64,000 nucleotides of DNA from Sinomonas sp. ASV322 (GCF_030908245.1 NZ_JAVFJJ010000019.1:1-64000), one strand, 5' to 3'; positions 50,617-60,621 are shown, counted from the first letter of the stretch. Made by a program: numbers and translations. Notes: generated by a model from the sequence alone, not told the origin.

Positions 50617-53358
50617 TTAGGCGGCGGCGGCCGGCTCTTCCGCCCGATAACCCGCGCGCACGGCGAGCTCGCCGCCGTCGACGGTCACGCTCACGCGCCC
50701 GCCCTCGGCGACGGAACCCGTGACGAGCAGGTCCGCCACACGGTCCTCGAGCTCGCGCTGGATCACGCGGCGCAGCGGCCGCGCACCGAATTCGGGCTCG
50801 TAGCCGCGCTCGGCGATCCAGGCGACGGCGGCGTCGTCGACGGCGAGCGCGATGCCCTGTGCCGCGAGCCGCGCCTCGGTGCCGCGGAGCTGGAGCCGAA
50901 CGATCTCGAGCAGCTCCCCGCGTGTGAGCTTCTGGAACAGCACGATCTCGTCGATCCGGTTGAGGAACTCGGGCCGCATCGTCTCGCGCAGCCGTCCCAT
51001 GATCCTGGCCCGCAGCTCCGCGTCCGACGGCCCGCCATCCACCCCGCCCGACGCGAAGCCGAGCGCGGCGCCGCGGGTCGCGAGGAACTCAGACCCGAGG
51101 TTCGAGGTCATGATGACCACGGTGTTGCGGAAGTCCACGGTGTGGCCCTGCCCGTCGGTGAGCCGCCCGTCGTCGAGCACCTGGAGGAGCAGGTTGAACA
51201 CGTCCGGGTGGGCCTTCTCGACCTCGTCGAGCAGCACGACGGAGTACGGGCGCCGCCGGACGCGCTCGGTGAGCTGCCCCGCCTCCGAGTAGCCGACGTA
51301 CCCCGGAGGGGCACCGACCAGCCGGCTCACCGTGTGGCGCTCGCCGAATTCGCTCATGTCGAAGCGGACCATCGCGGACTCGTCGCCGAAGAGCGACGCC
51401 GCGAGGGCCTTCGCGAGCTCGGTCTTGCCCACGCCGGTCGGGCCGAGGAAGAGGAAGCTGCCCACGGGACGCCCTGCGTCTCCGAGGCCGGTACGGTTGC
51501 GCCGCACGGCCTTCGCGATCGCAGCGACCGGGTCCTCCTGCCCCACAACGCGTCCGTGGAGCTCGTCCTCAAGGCGCGCGAGCCGCTCGCGCTCGCCCTC
51601 CGTCACGCGCGAGGCCGGGATGCCCGTCGCGCGGGAGACGACTGCGGCAATGTCTGTGTCCTGGACGACGGCGTCCGGCCGGCTTGCGCCGTGGGCGCCG
51701 ACCGCGTCCGGCCGGCTTGCGCCGCGGGCGCCGACGGCGTCCGGCCGGCTTGCGCCGCGGACGACGGCGTCGCTCGCCTCGAGCGCGGAGACCTCTTCGC
51801 GCTCGGGCTGCTCGCCCGTCGCGGCCGCCTCGATCCTCGCGGCAAGACCTTCGACCTGGTCGCGCAGCCGGGACGCGAGCTCGTAGTCCTCGGCCGCCAC
51901 GGCGGCGTCCTTCCGCTCCTCGAGCTCAGCCGCCTCGGCGCGCAGTGCCTCGAGATCCACGCGCGGACCCCGGGCCAGGCTCAGCCGAGCCCCGGCCTGG
52001 TCGATGAGGTCGATCGCCTTGTCCGGGAGGTACCGGTCCGTGATGTACCGGTGCGAGAGCTCGACCGCGGCGCGGATGGCCTCGTCCGAGTAGGTGACCC
52101 CGTGGTGTTCCTCGTACCGCGACTTGAGCCCGTCGAGGATCGCGATCGCGTCCTCGATGTTCGGCTCGCCGACCGTCACCGGCTGGAACCTCCGCTCAAG
52201 CGCGGGGTCCTTTTCGATCTTGCGGTACTCGTCGAGCGTGGTCGCGCCGATGAGGTGCAGCTCTCCGCGGGCCAGCCTCGGCTTGAGGATGTTGCCCGCA
52301 TCCATGCCGCCCTCGCCCGCACCGCCCGCGCCGACTACCGTGTGGAGCTCGTCGACGAATGCGATGACGTTCCCGTCCGCCGCGATCTCATCCATGGTCT
52401 TCGTGAGGCGCTCCTCGAAGTCGCCCCGGTACCGGGTGCCCGCGAGCATTGCTGGAAGGTCGAGCAGGACGACCGACTTCCCGTGGAGCTGCGCTGGAAC
52501 CTCGCCGGACGCGATCGCTTGAGCCAAGCCCTCGACGATCGCGGTCTTCCCGACGCCGGCCTCGCCGATCAGCACGGGGTTGTTCTTGGTGCGGCGGGCC
52601 AGGATCTCGATGGCCTGCTCGATTTCCTCGCCGCGTCCGATCACGGGGTCGAGCTTGCCGTTGCGGGCGAGGGCCGTGAGATCGGTGCCGAATTTGTCGA
52701 GCATTGCGTTCTTGGCCGCATCGCCCCGAGTCTCAGCACCCCGACGGCGGGCGCGCTGGCCCGCGGCAGGGGCGGCAGCGCCGTCGTCGTTCGCGCCCGC
52801 GTCAGATGCGCCTGAGGCGCCGCCGCCCGCCTGGAGCGACTGCGGCGTGATGCCGTGCGAGACGAGGATCTGCCCGGCGGGGGCGTCGGTCGCGAGGACG
52901 AGCGCGAGGAACACGTGCTCGGGGTCGATGTAGGTGGAGCCGAGAGCGCGCGCGACCTTGTAGGCATCGAGGAGCACATGCTGGGCGGACGGCGTGAGCG
53001 ACGGCGTGGCGCCGCCGAGTCCCGACTCGTCGGCGGCCGCGGCCGGAAGTCGCTGCTCGACGGCGTCGGCGATGTCTTCGACATGAACCCCGGCAGCCGC
53101 GCCCGCGTGCTCGATCATGGCGGCCACCGACTCCGTCTCGACCAGGGCGCGCAGCAGGTGCAGCGCGTCGACCTCGCGGTGGCCGTGGTCGACGGCGTAG
53201 CGCCCCGCCGCGTTCACAAGCTCCTGGGTTCCGCGGCTCACAAGGCGGCTGATGTCGAGCGGGCGGCCGGTGGGCCGAGCGCCCTGGCCCTGCAGGTAGC
53301 GGGCGAGGAAGTCATCGAAGGAGCCGTTGCCGGCGCCCGGACCGAAAAAGGTAGGCAC
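50617..53358 (-). CDS. ClpC-like AAA+ unfoldase of the Clp protease
   Basis: A 913-residue double-AAA+ protein. Two Clp_N repeats (about 30-180) come first. AAA-1 has GEAGVGKT and a middle region with a UVR-like helix pair ([21 protein letters not shown]), typical of ClpC rather than ClpB. AAA-2 has [28 protein letters not shown] and [13 protein letters not shown] in ALGFASGG fits the ClpP-docking loop. The start is taken as the GTG at 53358, GGAGG 5 bases upstream; the ATG at 53385 adds 9 residues without a site. Between the AAA halves a [10 protein letters not shown] motif is repeated three times. It is divergent from poxB. Confidence 0.9.
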   Translation of the reverse strand: MPTFFGPGAGNGSFDDFLARYLQGQGARPTGRPLDISRLVSRGTQELVNAAGRYAVDHGHREVDALHLLRALVETESVAAMIEHAGAAAGVHVEDIADAVEQRLPAAAADESGLGGATPSLTPSAQHVLLDAYKVARALGSTYIDPEHVFLALVLATDAPAGQILVSHGITPQSLQAGGGASGASDAGANDDGAAAPAAGQRARRRGAETRGDAAKNAMLDKFGTDLTALARNGKLDPVIGRGEEIEQAIEILARRTKNNPVLIGEAGVGKTAIVEGLAQAIASGEVPAQLHGKSVVLLDLPAMLAGTRYRGDFEERLTKTMDEIAADGNVIAFVDELHTVVGAGGAGEGGMDAGNILKPRLARGELHLIGATTLDEYRKIEKDPALERRFQPVTVGEPNIEDAIAILDGLKSRYEEHHGVTYSDEAIRAAVELSHRYITDRYLPDKAIDLIDQAGARLSLARGPRVDLEALRAEAAELEERKDAAVAAEDYELASRLRDQVEGLAARIEAAATGEQPEREEVSALEASDAVVRGASRPDAVGARGASRPDAVGAHGASRPDAVVQDTDIAAVVSRATGIPASRVTEGERERLARLEDELHGRVVGQEDPVAAIAKAVRRNRTGLGDAGRPVGSFLFLGPTGVGKTELAKALAASLFGDESAMVRFDMSEFGERHTVSRLVGAPPGYVGYSEAGQLTERVRRRPYSVVLLDEVEKAHPDVFNLLLQVLDDGRLTDGQGHTVDFRNTVVIMTSNLGSEFLATRGAALGFASGGVDGGPSDAELRARIMGRLRETMRPEFLNRIDEIVLFQKLTRGELLEIVRLQLRGTEARLAAQGIALAVDDAAVAWIAERGYEPEFGARPLRRVIQRELEDRVADLLVTGSVAEGGRVSVTVDGGELAVRAGYRAEEPAAAA
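51671..51766 (-). repeat. 33-bp tandem repeat inside the Clp ATPase gene
   Basis: Three near-identical units starting GCGTCCGGCCGGCTTGCGCC at 51671, 51704 and 51737 encode [10 protein letters not shown](R/H)-type 11-residue repeats in the linker before AAA-2. Being a multiple of 3, copy number can change without breaking the frame. Confidence 0.9.
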
Positions 53359-53466
53359 ACCATCCTCCAGAAAGTTGAGTGACATTCGCTCATGTTCAAC
53401 GGTGTGGCGGAGCAGATATTCCCAAGGGGTACCAACTGCTCTCGAGGCGGGGCTAGCGTGGGCAGC

Positions 53467-55191
53467 ATGACGACCATCGCGCAGAATATCGTCGCAACCC
53501 TCGCGGCCAACGGGGTCCGCCGCGTCTACGGCATCCCGGGAGACTCGCTCAACGGCTTCACCGACGCGCTCCGGGAGACGCCCGCTATCGACTGGGTTCA
53601 CGTCCGCCACGAGGAGGCCGCGGCCTTCGCTGCGGCGGCCGAGGCCGCGCTCACGGGCGAGGTCGCCGTGTGCGCCGGCTCGTGCGGGCCCGGCAACCTC
53701 CACCTCATCAACGGCCTCTACGACGCGAACCGCTCGCGCGTCCCCGTGCTCGCGATCGCGGCCCACATCCCGAGCTCCGAGATCGGCTCGAACTACTTCC
53801 AGGAGACCCATCCGCAAGAGGTCTTCCGCGAGTGCAGCGTGTACGCCGAGCAGGTCACGGACCCCGCGCAGATGCCGCGCATTCTCGAGATCGCGCTCCG
53901 GACCGCCGTCGAGAAGCGGGGCGTCGCCGTCGTCGTCCTCTCGGGCGACGTCGCGCTCGCGACCGCGAAGTCAGATCGGGTCGCGATCGTGCGCCGCGCG
54001 CGCCCGCGCGTCGTGCCGGGCGACGCCGAGCTGCGCGAGGCTGCCGGCCTCCTCAACGCGGCGGGCAAGGTCACGATCCTCGCAGGAGCGGGAGTCGACG
54101 GCGCGCACAACGAGGTCGTCGCGCTCGCGGACGCCCTCGGCGCGCCCATCGTGCACGCGCTGCGGGGCAAGGAATTCATCGAATACGACAATCCGTTCGA
54201 CGTCGGCATGACCGGCCTGCTCGGCTTCAGCTCGGGCTACCGGGCGATGGAGGACTGCGACGCCCTCCTCATGCTCGGCACGGACTTCCCGTATCAGCAG
54301 TTCTATCCGGCCGAGGCGAAGATCATCCAGGTCGACATCCGCGGCGAGCAGCTCGGGCGCCGCGCGCGGCTCGACCTCGGGCTCGTGGGCGACGTCAAGG
54401 ACACCGCCGCCGCGCTCCTGGCGCTCGTCGAGCACAAGCGGCGCCGCACCCACCTCGACGCCTCGCTCAAGCACTACGCGAAGACCCGCGCCAAGCTCGA
54501 CGATCTCGCGACGCCCACCCGGCGCGGCCAGCCGCTCCACCCGCAGTACGTCACACGCGTCCTCGACGGGCTCGCCGCCGACGATGCCGTGTTCACGGCC
54601 GACGTCGGGTCCCCGGTCGTGTGGGCCGCGCGCTACCTCACCATGAACGGACGACGGCGGCTGCTCGGCTCATTCAGCCACGGCTCCATGGCGAACGCTC
54701 TCTCCCACGGCATCGGCGCGCAGGCCGCGTACCCCGGCCGGCAGGTCGTCGCGCTCGCGGGCGACGGCGGGCTCGCGATGCTGCTCGGCGAGCTCATCAC
54801 GCTCGTGCAGAACAAGCTCCCGCTCAAGCTCGTCGTCTACAACAACTCTTCGCTCAACTTCGTCGAGCTCGAGATGAAGGCCGCCGGGTTCGTGAACTTC
54901 GGAACGGAGCTTGTGAATCCCGATTTCGCGGCCGTAGCCGAGGCGCTCGGAATCAAGGGCATTCGGGTCGCGGACTCGTCCGAGCTCGAGCAGGGTCTCA
55001 AGGAGGCGCTCGCCCACGACGGGCCCGCCCTCGTGGACGTCGTGACGGCCCGGCAGGAGCTCGCGATCCCGCCCGCGATCACGCTCCAGCAGGCGGGCGG
55101 GTTCACGCTTTACGCGCTCCGGACCGTGCTCTCGGGCCGCGGTGACGAGGTGCTCGACCTCGCGAAGACCAACTGGCGGCGAGTTTTTTAG
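53467..55191 (+). CDS. poxB: Pyruvate dehydrogenase (quinone) / pyruvate oxidase
   Basis: A 574-residue TPP- and FAD-dependent enzyme oxidising pyruvate to acetate and CO2 at the membrane. The catalytic Glu is in VRHEEAAAFAAAAEA, with GSCGPGNLHLINGLYDANRS following. The FAD domain is about 190-340, and the TPP motif is GDGGLAMLLGELITLVQNKLP with VVYNN. The C-terminal segment should bind the membrane. The ATG at 53467 lies 7 bases after TAGCGT (leaderless). It is divergent from the Clp ATPase and ends at array C. The best match is PoxB; other acetolactate-synthase-like activities are less likely. Confidence 0.92.
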   Translation: MTTIAQNIVATLAANGVRRVYGIPGDSLNGFTDALRETPAIDWVHVRHEEAAAFAAAAEAALTGEVAVCAGSCGPGNLHLINGLYDANRSRVPVLAIAAHIPSSEIGSNYFQETHPQEVFRECSVYAEQVTDPAQMPRILEIALRTAVEKRGVAVVVLSGDVALATAKSDRVAIVRRARPRVVPGDAELREAAGLLNAAGKVTILAGAGVDGAHNEVVALADALGAPIVHALRGKEFIEYDNPFDVGMTGLLGFSSGYRAMEDCDALLMLGTDFPYQQFYPAEAKIIQVDIRGEQLGRRARLDLGLVGDVKDTAAALLALVEHKRRRTHLDASLKHYAKTRAKLDDLATPTRRGQPLHPQYVTRVLDGLAADDAVFTADVGSPVVWAARYLTMNGRRRLLGSFSHGSMANALSHGIGAQAAYPGRQVVALAGDGGLAMLLGELITLVQNKLPLKLVVYNNSSLNFVELEMKAAGFVNFGTELVNPDFAAVAEALGIKGIRVADSSELEQGLKEALAHDGPALVDVVTARQELAIPPAITLQQAGGFTLYALRTVLSGRGDEVLDLAKTNWRRVF

Positions 55192-55206
55192 GCCGTCCTC
55201 CGTTTG

Positions 55207-55376
55207 GGGGTCACCTCCCGTGGGTGCGCGACCATCGAGGGGTCACCTCCCGTGGGTGCTCGGCCATCGAGGGGTCACCTCCCGCGGGTGCTCGGCCGTC
55301 CAAGGGTCACTTCCCGGTGGGTCTGACCCACCGGAGGTGACCCCTGAACGCGGATGGACCCACCGGAGGTGACCTC
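55207..55376. repeat. GGGGTCAC array C, 32-bp period (4 direct + 2 inverted)
   Basis: Direct cores begin at 55207, 55239, 55271 and 55303, each exactly 32 apart, with GGGGTCACCTCCCGTGGGT in the first two and small changes later. Inverted cores ACCCACCGGAGGTGACC begin at 55326 and 55358, again 32 apart. It lies between the convergent poxB and HxlR genes and is the longest array seen. Confidence 0.9.
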
Positions 55377-55382
55377 TGGACG

Positions 55383-55751
55383 CTAGGTGGCCGCGGCGTC
55401 GAACGCGTCGCGGGCGTCGAGGATCTTCCGCGCGTGGCTCTCGGCCCACTCGCGGATCGAGTCGAGCGGCCCGAGGAGGCTCGCGCCGAGCGGAGTGAGC
55501 CGATACTCGACGCGCACGGGGACCTCGGCGAAAACGGCGCGGGACACCAGGCCGTCGCGCTCGAGCGTGCGGAGCGTCTGGGTCAGCACCTTGGGCGTGA
55601 TGCCGCCGACGGCCGCGCGCAGCGCGCTGAACCGGAGCGGCCCGACCTTGAGGGCCTGGACGATGAGCGGGGTCCACTTGTCGCCGATGCGCTGCAAGAC
55701 GACGCGAGAGGGGCACTCAGGGTCCATAACGTCGAAGGCGAGACTATCCAC
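55383..55751 (-). CDS. HxlR-family transcriptional regulator
   Basis: A 122-residue winged-helix regulator. The HxlR domain (about 12-105) reads [40 protein letters not shown], and [20 protein letters not shown]. The Cys in the first block is where some family members sense oxidants or quinones. The GTG at 55751 is chosen because the -10 box TATGGT lies 6 bases upstream; a longer frame would run through the operator. It is divergent from the NmrA-like gene, its likely target. Confidence 0.9.
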   Translation of the reverse strand: MDSLAFDVMDPECPSRVVLQRIGDKWTPLIVQALKVGPLRFSALRAAVGGITPKVLTQTLRTLERDGLVSRAVFAEVPVRVEYRLTPLGASLLGPLDSIREWAESHARKILDARDAFDAAAT

Positions 55752-55771
55752 GAGGTAACCATAGCACTTTG

Positions 55772-55796
55772 AAGTACTTAGTATCTCGTGGATACT
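55772..55796. promoter_or_regulatory. Candidate HxlR operators
   Basis: AAGTACTT (55772-55779) and AGTATC-TCGTG-GATACT (55780-55796) are adjacent perfect dyads in the gap between the HxlR and NmrA-like genes, overlapping the expected -35 region of the regulator. They fit shared control of both genes. Confidence 0.6.
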
Positions 55797-55834
55797 GTTG
55801 CGTCGTTCGTCGGAATCGATGCAGAGGAGCACTC

Positions 55835-56446
55835 ATGAAGATCGCCGTCTACGGAGCCACCGGCATGGTGGGAAGCCAGATCGTCGCCGAGGCCGCGCGC
55901 CGCGGGCACGAGGTGACCGCCCTCAGTCGCAAGGGCGCCGCGGTGGAGGGCGCCGCCGTCGTCCGCGCTGCGGACCTCGCCGACCTCGAAACGTACCGTT
56001 CCGCCGCTTCGGCGAACGACGTCGTCGTGCTGGCGACGGCGCCCGACCGCACCGGCGGATCGCGCGAGCCTTACCTCGCCGCGCACCGCGCGATCGCGGC
56101 CGTCCCGACTGACGCACGCCTGTATCTTGTGGGCGGCTTCGGCGGGCTGCAGTCGCCGGACGGGACGCGCATCAAGGATCTGCCGGACTTCCCGGCCGAG
56201 TACAAGGGCGAATCGGACACGGTGTTCGAGGCGTACGAGGCGCTACGCGATTCCTCGGCCGGACTCGATGTGACGGTCCAGGCCCCTGCTGCCGTCATCG
56301 CTCCCGGCGAGCGGACCGGCGAGTACCGCACGGCCGTCGGCGTCCCCGCGGGCGACTTCATCTCCGCGCAGGACTACGCGGTCGCAGCGCTCGACGAGCT
56401 CGAGACCCCGCAGTTCCGCGGAGAAATCTTCACGGCCGCCAACTGA
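55835..56446 (+). CDS. NmrA-like NAD(P)-binding protein
   Basis: A 203-residue atypical short-chain dehydrogenase. The Rossmann motif is VYGATGMVGSQIVAEAARRG, followed by DLADLETYRSAAS and LYLVGGFGGLQS. No YxxxK catalytic pair is obvious, so it is an NmrA/YwnB-type protein that may sense or reduce using NAD(P)H. GAGGAG lies 6 bases before the ATG. It is divergent from the HxlR regulator, a common pairing in redox or quinone response. Confidence 0.88.
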   Translation: MKIAVYGATGMVGSQIVAEAARRGHEVTALSRKGAAVEGAAVVRAADLADLETYRSAASANDVVVLATAPDRTGGSREPYLAAHRAIAAVPTDARLYLVGGFGGLQSPDGTRIKDLPDFPAEYKGESDTVFEAYEALRDSSAGLDVTVQAPAAVIAPGERTGEYRTAVGVPAGDFISAQDYAVAALDELETPQFRGEIFTAAN

Positions 56447-56455
56447 TCTCGTTCA

Positions 56456-56624
56456 GGGGTCACGTCCCGTTGGTTGGTGACCGTTCAGGGGTCACGTCCT
56501 GCCGGTTGATGCGCGTTCAGGGGTCACGTCCCGTCGGTTTAGCCAACAGGAGGTGACCCCCGGATGGTGGGGGACCCGCGTGAGGTGACCCCTGAACGGT
56601 TCGGGACCCGCGGAAGGTGACCCC
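56456..56624. repeat. GGGGTCAC array D, 32-bp period (3 direct + 3 inverted)
   Basis: Direct cores GGGGTCACGTCC begin at 56456, 56488 and 56520 with upstream GTTCA conserved. Inverted cores GGTGACCCC end at 56560, 56592 and 56624. All spacings are exactly 32. It lies between the convergent NmrA-like and phosphoesterase genes. Confidence 0.9.
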
Positions 56625-56630
56625 TGGACG

Positions 56631-58133
56631 CTAGTAGGTCGCGGCGTTCGGGAGCAGAACCGGGCGCGACGGCGTCTGGCAGAAGTCGAAGTCGTTCGCG
56701 AGGTCGCCCAAGAGCGGGCTGGCCTCGCGAACGTCCGGGCGCGGATCGGGCCGGCCGTCAGTCGCGGGGTCGAGGCGCTGGCCGTGCAGGAAGACGTCCT
56801 CGATGAACTTCACGTACGCGTCGTGGCTCAGCGTCTGGTGGTCGATGTAGCCCTTCTTCGCGTACGGGCTGATCACGATCCCGGGCACGCGCAGCCCGTA
56901 GCCGTTCTGGTCCACGGCGGGCGGCGTGACGTGGTCGTAGAACCCGCCCCAGTCGTCCCAGGAAAGAAAGATCGCCGTGCTGTCCCAGTCCGGCCCGGAC
57001 ATGATGGCGTTCACGAGCCCGGTGACGTAGGCCTGGCCCGTGCTCACGAGCGCGGGCGGGTGCTCGCTCACGGCGCTCGTGGGGTCGATCCAGCTCACGG
57101 CCGGGAGCGTGCCGTCCTTGGCCGCCGAGTAGAAGTTCGTGAGGGCCTGGATATTGCCGAGCTGCCCGTTCTGTTTGACGGTGTCGAAGTAGGGGAGCGG
57201 ATTCCAGATGCCGGGCGTCTTCGCGTTCTGCGCGACGGGCGCGCATGAGGCGGCGGAATCGTTGCGACAGTCCGGCTCGGTGCCGTTGAACACGTAGTAG
57301 CCCCACGAGACGCCCTGCCGGTGGAGGAGATACGTGAGGTCCGTCCACGCGTAGTCCGGCGGTGCGGCGGGCTTACCGGTCCGGCGCCCGAAGTCGGGCG
57401 GGAGCGCTGGCCCCTGGAGGGCGTTGACGCACGACTGCGGATCGCCCGCAGCACTGCACTTCGCCGACCATTCCGACACCATGTACAGGTGCTCGGGCAG
57501 GCTCCACGACGCGTTCGGCTCGAACATGTGGTCCTGAAGCGTGAAGTCCCTCGCGTAGGCCCAGTAGTTCGGGATGTCCCGCGCGTCGTGATAGCCCATG
57601 ACGTCGGTGGTCCTGGCGCCGGCGCACGCCGGATCGTTAGGCGCGCAGTTCGACGACGCGCGCTCGGCCTGCGCGATGAAGCCGTCCATCTTCCCGCCGT
57701 CGACATCCGCCGTCGCGTTCGTCTGGCCGTGCGGGCCGCCCGAGTTCTTGTCCGCGGGATCGTAGTACGGCTTGACGCACGTTCCGCGCGCGGGGTCCGG
57801 CACACACACGGTCGGCACGCCGTCGTGCATGGGGATGCCGTCGGCGCCCGGGAAGGTGCCGAAGTAGCTGTCGAACGAGCGGTTCTCCTGCATGATCACC
57901 ACGATGTGCTTGATCTTCGCGAGGCCCGAGACCGCAGCCGGGACAGCGCCGGGCGTTCGGATCGCGATCGCGAACACCCCGCCCGCCGCGACGAGCAGAA
58001 GGACGACGGCGCCCGCGGCCACCGCGGTCAGCGTCCGGTGGGCGCGGACCCACCGTCGGAACGGCCCGCGCGCGCGTGGCTGCTCGCCGCCCGCAGGTTG
58101 TGGGGGCGGACTCGGGGGTGCCTGCTCGACCAC
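56631..58133 (-). CDS. Membrane-anchored phosphoesterase (phospholipase C/acid phosphatase family)
   Basis: A 500-residue PF04185-type phosphoesterase with a Pro-rich cytoplasmic start and one helix (about 35-57). The catalytic block [19 protein letters not shown] gives the metal-binding E and N. Other blocks are [49 protein letters not shown] and [17 protein letters not shown]. Six or more cysteines in the outer domain suggest disulfides. GAGGAG precedes the GTG by about 6 bases. The substrate is a phosphomonoester or phospholipid, not determinable. No PHO-like repeats are seen upstream. Confidence 0.88.
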   Translation of the reverse strand: MVEQAPPSPPPQPAGGEQPRARGPFRRWVRAHRTLTAVAAGAVVLLLVAAGGVFAIAIRTPGAVPAAVSGLAKIKHIVVIMQENRSFDSYFGTFPGADGIPMHDGVPTVCVPDPARGTCVKPYYDPADKNSGGPHGQTNATADVDGGKMDGFIAQAERASSNCAPNDPACAGARTTDVMGYHDARDIPNYWAYARDFTLQDHMFEPNASWSLPEHLYMVSEWSAKCSAAGDPQSCVNALQGPALPPDFGRRTGKPAAPPDYAWTDLTYLLHRQGVSWGYYVFNGTEPDCRNDSAASCAPVAQNAKTPGIWNPLPYFDTVKQNGQLGNIQALTNFYSAAKDGTLPAVSWIDPTSAVSEHPPALVSTGQAYVTGLVNAIMSGPDWDSTAIFLSWDDWGGFYDHVTPPAVDQNGYGLRVPGIVISPYAKKGYIDHQTLSHDAYVKFIEDVFLHGQRLDPATDGRPDPRPDVREASPLLGDLANDFDFCQTPSRPVLLPNAATY

Positions 58134-58255
58134 TTTGTGCTCCTCAGGTCATCCGCGCCTCAAGGGGCCGGGATGCACCGGATGGACACAAGATACTCCC
58201 GTGGAGGAATCACGCGGCAGGGCCGAGGCGCGCGCACCGTGTCAGGTCGAGCGGA

Positions 58256-58714
58256 TCAGACGTCGCCGGCCGGCGGGCGCAGGCCGAGTTGGAGCAGGAC
58301 CGGCTCCATCTGGCGTCGGTGGGGGAGCGAGCTGATGATCACGTGGTCGAGCGCCCGATAGAACGCCTCGCGCGCCTCGCGGAGCGCCGAGCGGAGGCCG
58401 CACTGAAGGTTGAAGGGGCAGTCGCCGTTCGGGGATTCGCAATCCGTGAGGTCTTCGCGCGTATCGAGGGCCCGGAGCACCTGGCCCACGGTGGCGCGAC
58501 GCCCCACATCGCTGAGCTGCACGCCTCCGGACCGACCTCGCGTCGATTCGACGAGGCCGAGCTCGCGGAGTCTGAGCACCGCCTTGCTCACATGGTTGTA
58601 CGGCGTGCCGACGCCGTCGGCGATGGCGCGCGTCGCGAGGGGTTCGCTGTTGTCGGCCGAGCTCAGCAGCATGAGGGCCCGAAGGCTCACATCCTCGAAG
58701 GCCGTCATGCGCAT
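58256..58714 (-). CDS. Rrf2-family regulator, NsrR-like (Fe-S, nitric oxide)
   Basis: A 152-residue Rrf2 regulator. It begins MRMTAFEDVSLRALMLLSSA, the HTH includes TRAIADGVGTPYNHVSKAVLRL, and the wing has STRGRSGGVQLS. Three cysteines, C92, C99 and C105 (DCESPNGDCPFNLQC), match the [Fe-S] ligands of NsrR, which senses nitric oxide. No hmp flavohaemoglobin gene is nearby, so its targets are elsewhere or unusual. It follows the LysR gene by 10 bases on the same strand. CAAACATTTG just upstream (58740-58749), inside the end of the LysR gene, is a small palindrome. Confidence 0.87.
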   Translation of the reverse strand: MRMTAFEDVSLRALMLLSSADNSEPLATRAIADGVGTPYNHVSKAVLRLRELGLVESTRGRSGGVQLSDVGRRATVGQVLRALDTREDLTDCESPNGDCPFNLQCGLRSALREAREAFYRALDHVIISSLPHRRQMEPVLLQLGLRPPAGDV

Positions 58715-58724
58715 GCGAAGGATT

Positions 58725-59648
58725 CTACTCCTGAGAATGCAAACATTTGTACAATGAATCAGCGGATTCGTGGAGGAGCTTGACGAGGAGCCGCACGCCG
58801 GGGCTTGCCGACATCGTACGGCGATACGCCGCGGAGACGAGGCGCTTCGCCGGCTCTCCCGCGAGGGGGCGGGCCACGACCTCGGGCGGAAGCGCGCCGC
58901 GGCCGAGCCTCGGGATGAACGCGAGCGCGAGTCCCTGAGCCGCGAGCTCGACGTGCGTCGCGAAATCCGGATCGACAAATGCGACGCGCGGGGTGGTGCT
59001 TTCGTTCGCGAGCAGGCGCATGAGGGCCTCGTGGCAGATCGCCCCCCGCGGCTGCGAGCACCAGGTCTCCTCGAGCAGCTCGGCGCGCGGCACCGCGTCG
59101 AGTTCCGCGAGCCGGTGCGTGCGCGGAAGGATGATGTCGGCCTCGTCCTCGCAGAGCGGATCGAGCGCCACGTGCGCGGGCACCTCGAGCGCGACCGAGT
59201 TCCAGTTGTGGACGACGGCGAGCTCCACGTCTCCGTGGGCGACCTGGGCCACCGCCTCGGCGGGGTCCATCGCGACGATCTCGAGCCGCATGTCCGGCGC
59301 CTCGACCGCGACCCGCTTGGCCACGTGGCCGAGGAGTCCCCGCGCCGCCGTCGAGAAAGAGGCGACCGTGAACGTCCCCTGAGGCGCGTCGTCGGCGGCG
59401 AGCATCGACTCGACGCGCTCGATATCCGCAAGCAGGCGCACGCCGTGCTCGACGAGCGCGCGCCCGCGCTCCGTGAGCAGGATGCCCCGTCCACGGCGTT
59501 CGAGGAGCGCCGCGCGCGACTGGCGCTCGAGCTTCTTGATCTGCTGCGACACCGCGGACGGGCTGAAGCCAAGCGCCTCCGCCGCCGCGACGACCGAGCC
59601 GTGGCGTTCGACGGCGGCGAGCGAGCGGAGGGCCTGCAGATCGATCAT
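58725..59648 (-). CDS. LysR-family transcriptional regulator
   Basis: A 307-residue LysR protein. The HTH (about 1-60) has LRSLAAVERHGSVVAAAEAL, GFSPSAVSQQIKKLERQSRA. The effector domain (about 90-295) includes GTFTVASFSTAARGLL and ELAVVHNW. The ATG lies 6 bases after the -10 box TACGAT, so it is probably leaderless. It is divergent from an EamA transporter gene, which it likely controls in response to the transported compound. The nsrR-like gene follows in the same direction. Confidence 0.92.
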   Translation of the reverse strand: MIDLQALRSLAAVERHGSVVAAAEALGFSPSAVSQQIKKLERQSRAALLERRGRGILLTERGRALVEHGVRLLADIERVESMLAADDAPQGTFTVASFSTAARGLLGHVAKRVAVEAPDMRLEIVAMDPAEAVAQVAHGDVELAVVHNWNSVALEVPAHVALDPLCEDEADIILPRTHRLAELDAVPRAELLEETWCSQPRGAICHEALMRLLANESTTPRVAFVDPDFATHVELAAQGLALAFIPRLGRGALPPEVVARPLAGEPAKRLVSAAYRRTMSASPGVRLLVKLLHESADSLYKCLHSQE

Positions 59649-59721
59649 GAAGAAATCGTAGATGGTTTCTCACACAAATCAACGCTGGTGCTTCATGGTG
59701 GCTTTCCCGGAGGATGGAGGG

Positions 59722-60621
59722 GTGAAACCGCAGCACTCCGCCCTCGCCGTCCTCGTCGCCGTCATCTGGGGCGTCAACTTCGTCGCGATCGAACTCGGCC
59801 TGCGCGACGTCCCGCCGCTCGTCTTTGCCGCCCTTCGCTTCGCGCTCGTGGCCGTGCCTGCGATGCTGTTCGTCCCGAAGCCTGCGGTTCCGTGGCGCGT
59901 CATTGCGGGGGTGGGGCTGTTCATGAGCGCGGGGCAGTTCGGCCTGGTCTACCTCGCGATGCATTGGGGCATGCCCGCGGGGCTCGCCCCGCTGGTCCTG
60001 CAGAGCCAAATGCTCTTCACGATCCTGCTCGCCTCGGTGGTGCTCAAAGAACGGCCGACGACGGCGCAGCTCGCCGGAGTGGGCGCGGGCGTGGTCGGCC
60101 TTGTGCTCGTCGCGCTCGGGCGTGGCGCGGTGGCACCCCTCGGGCCGCTCGTGCTCGTCGTGCTCGCGGGGCTCTCGTGGGGTATCGGCAACACGATCTC
60201 GCGCGCCGCGAGGGGCGCCTCCGGCCTCGGCCTCGTGGTCTGGTCGGCCGCCGTCGTCCCAGTGCCGATGCTCGCTCTCGCCGCGATCGTCGACGGGCCG
60301 GGCGCCGTCGTCGGCTCGCTCGCACACCTCTCGGCGCCGGCCCTCATGAGCACGCTCTTCACGGTCGGGCTGGCCTCGCTCGTGGGCTACACCGCGTGGA
60401 ACTCGCTCCTCGGGAAGTACCCGGCGGCCGCCGTCGTCCCGTACACCCTGCTCGTCCCGCCCGTGGGCATGGCGGCGGCCTGGCTCGCGTTCGGCGAGGT
60501 TCCGCAGCTGCTCGAGATCGTGGGCGGGGCGGTGCTCCTCGCGGGAGTCTGCGCGACGCTCGCGCGGCCGCGGTCACGGAAGGCCGTGCCCGCTGCCGAG
60601 CTCGCGGAGGTCAGTCCGTGA
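59722..60621 (+). CDS. EamA-family DMT transporter
   Basis: A 299-residue membrane protein with ten helices in two EamA repeats. The first begins ALAVLVAVIWGVNFVAIELGL and the second GPLVLVVLAGLSWGIGNTISR. The family often exports amino acids or their derivatives. The GTG at 59722 is chosen because AGGA lies about 8 bases upstream and the product begins at once with the helix; an ATG at 59695 would add 9 residues. It is divergent from a LysR gene, a typical exporter/regulator pair. The last 11 bases overlap the convergent next gene. Confidence 0.88.
   Translation: MKPQHSALAVLVAVIWGVNFVAIELGLRDVPPLVFAALRFALVAVPAMLFVPKPAVPWRVIAGVGLFMSAGQFGLVYLAMHWGMPAGLAPLVLQSQMLFTILLASVVLKERPTTAQLAGVGAGVVGLVLVALGRGAVAPLGPLVLVVLAGLSWGIGNTISRAARGASGLGLVVWSAAVVPVPMLALAAIVDGPGAVVGSLAHLSAPALMSTLFTVGLASLVGYTAWNSLLGKYPAAAVVPYTLLVPPVGMAAAWLAFGEVPQLLEIVGGAVLLAGVCATLARPRSRKAVPAAELAEVSP

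Noticed and set aside
55207-55376. CRISPR array
   Set aside because: Cores are only about 19 bases, the intervening 13 bases are too short for spacers, half the copies are inverted, and there is no cas gene.
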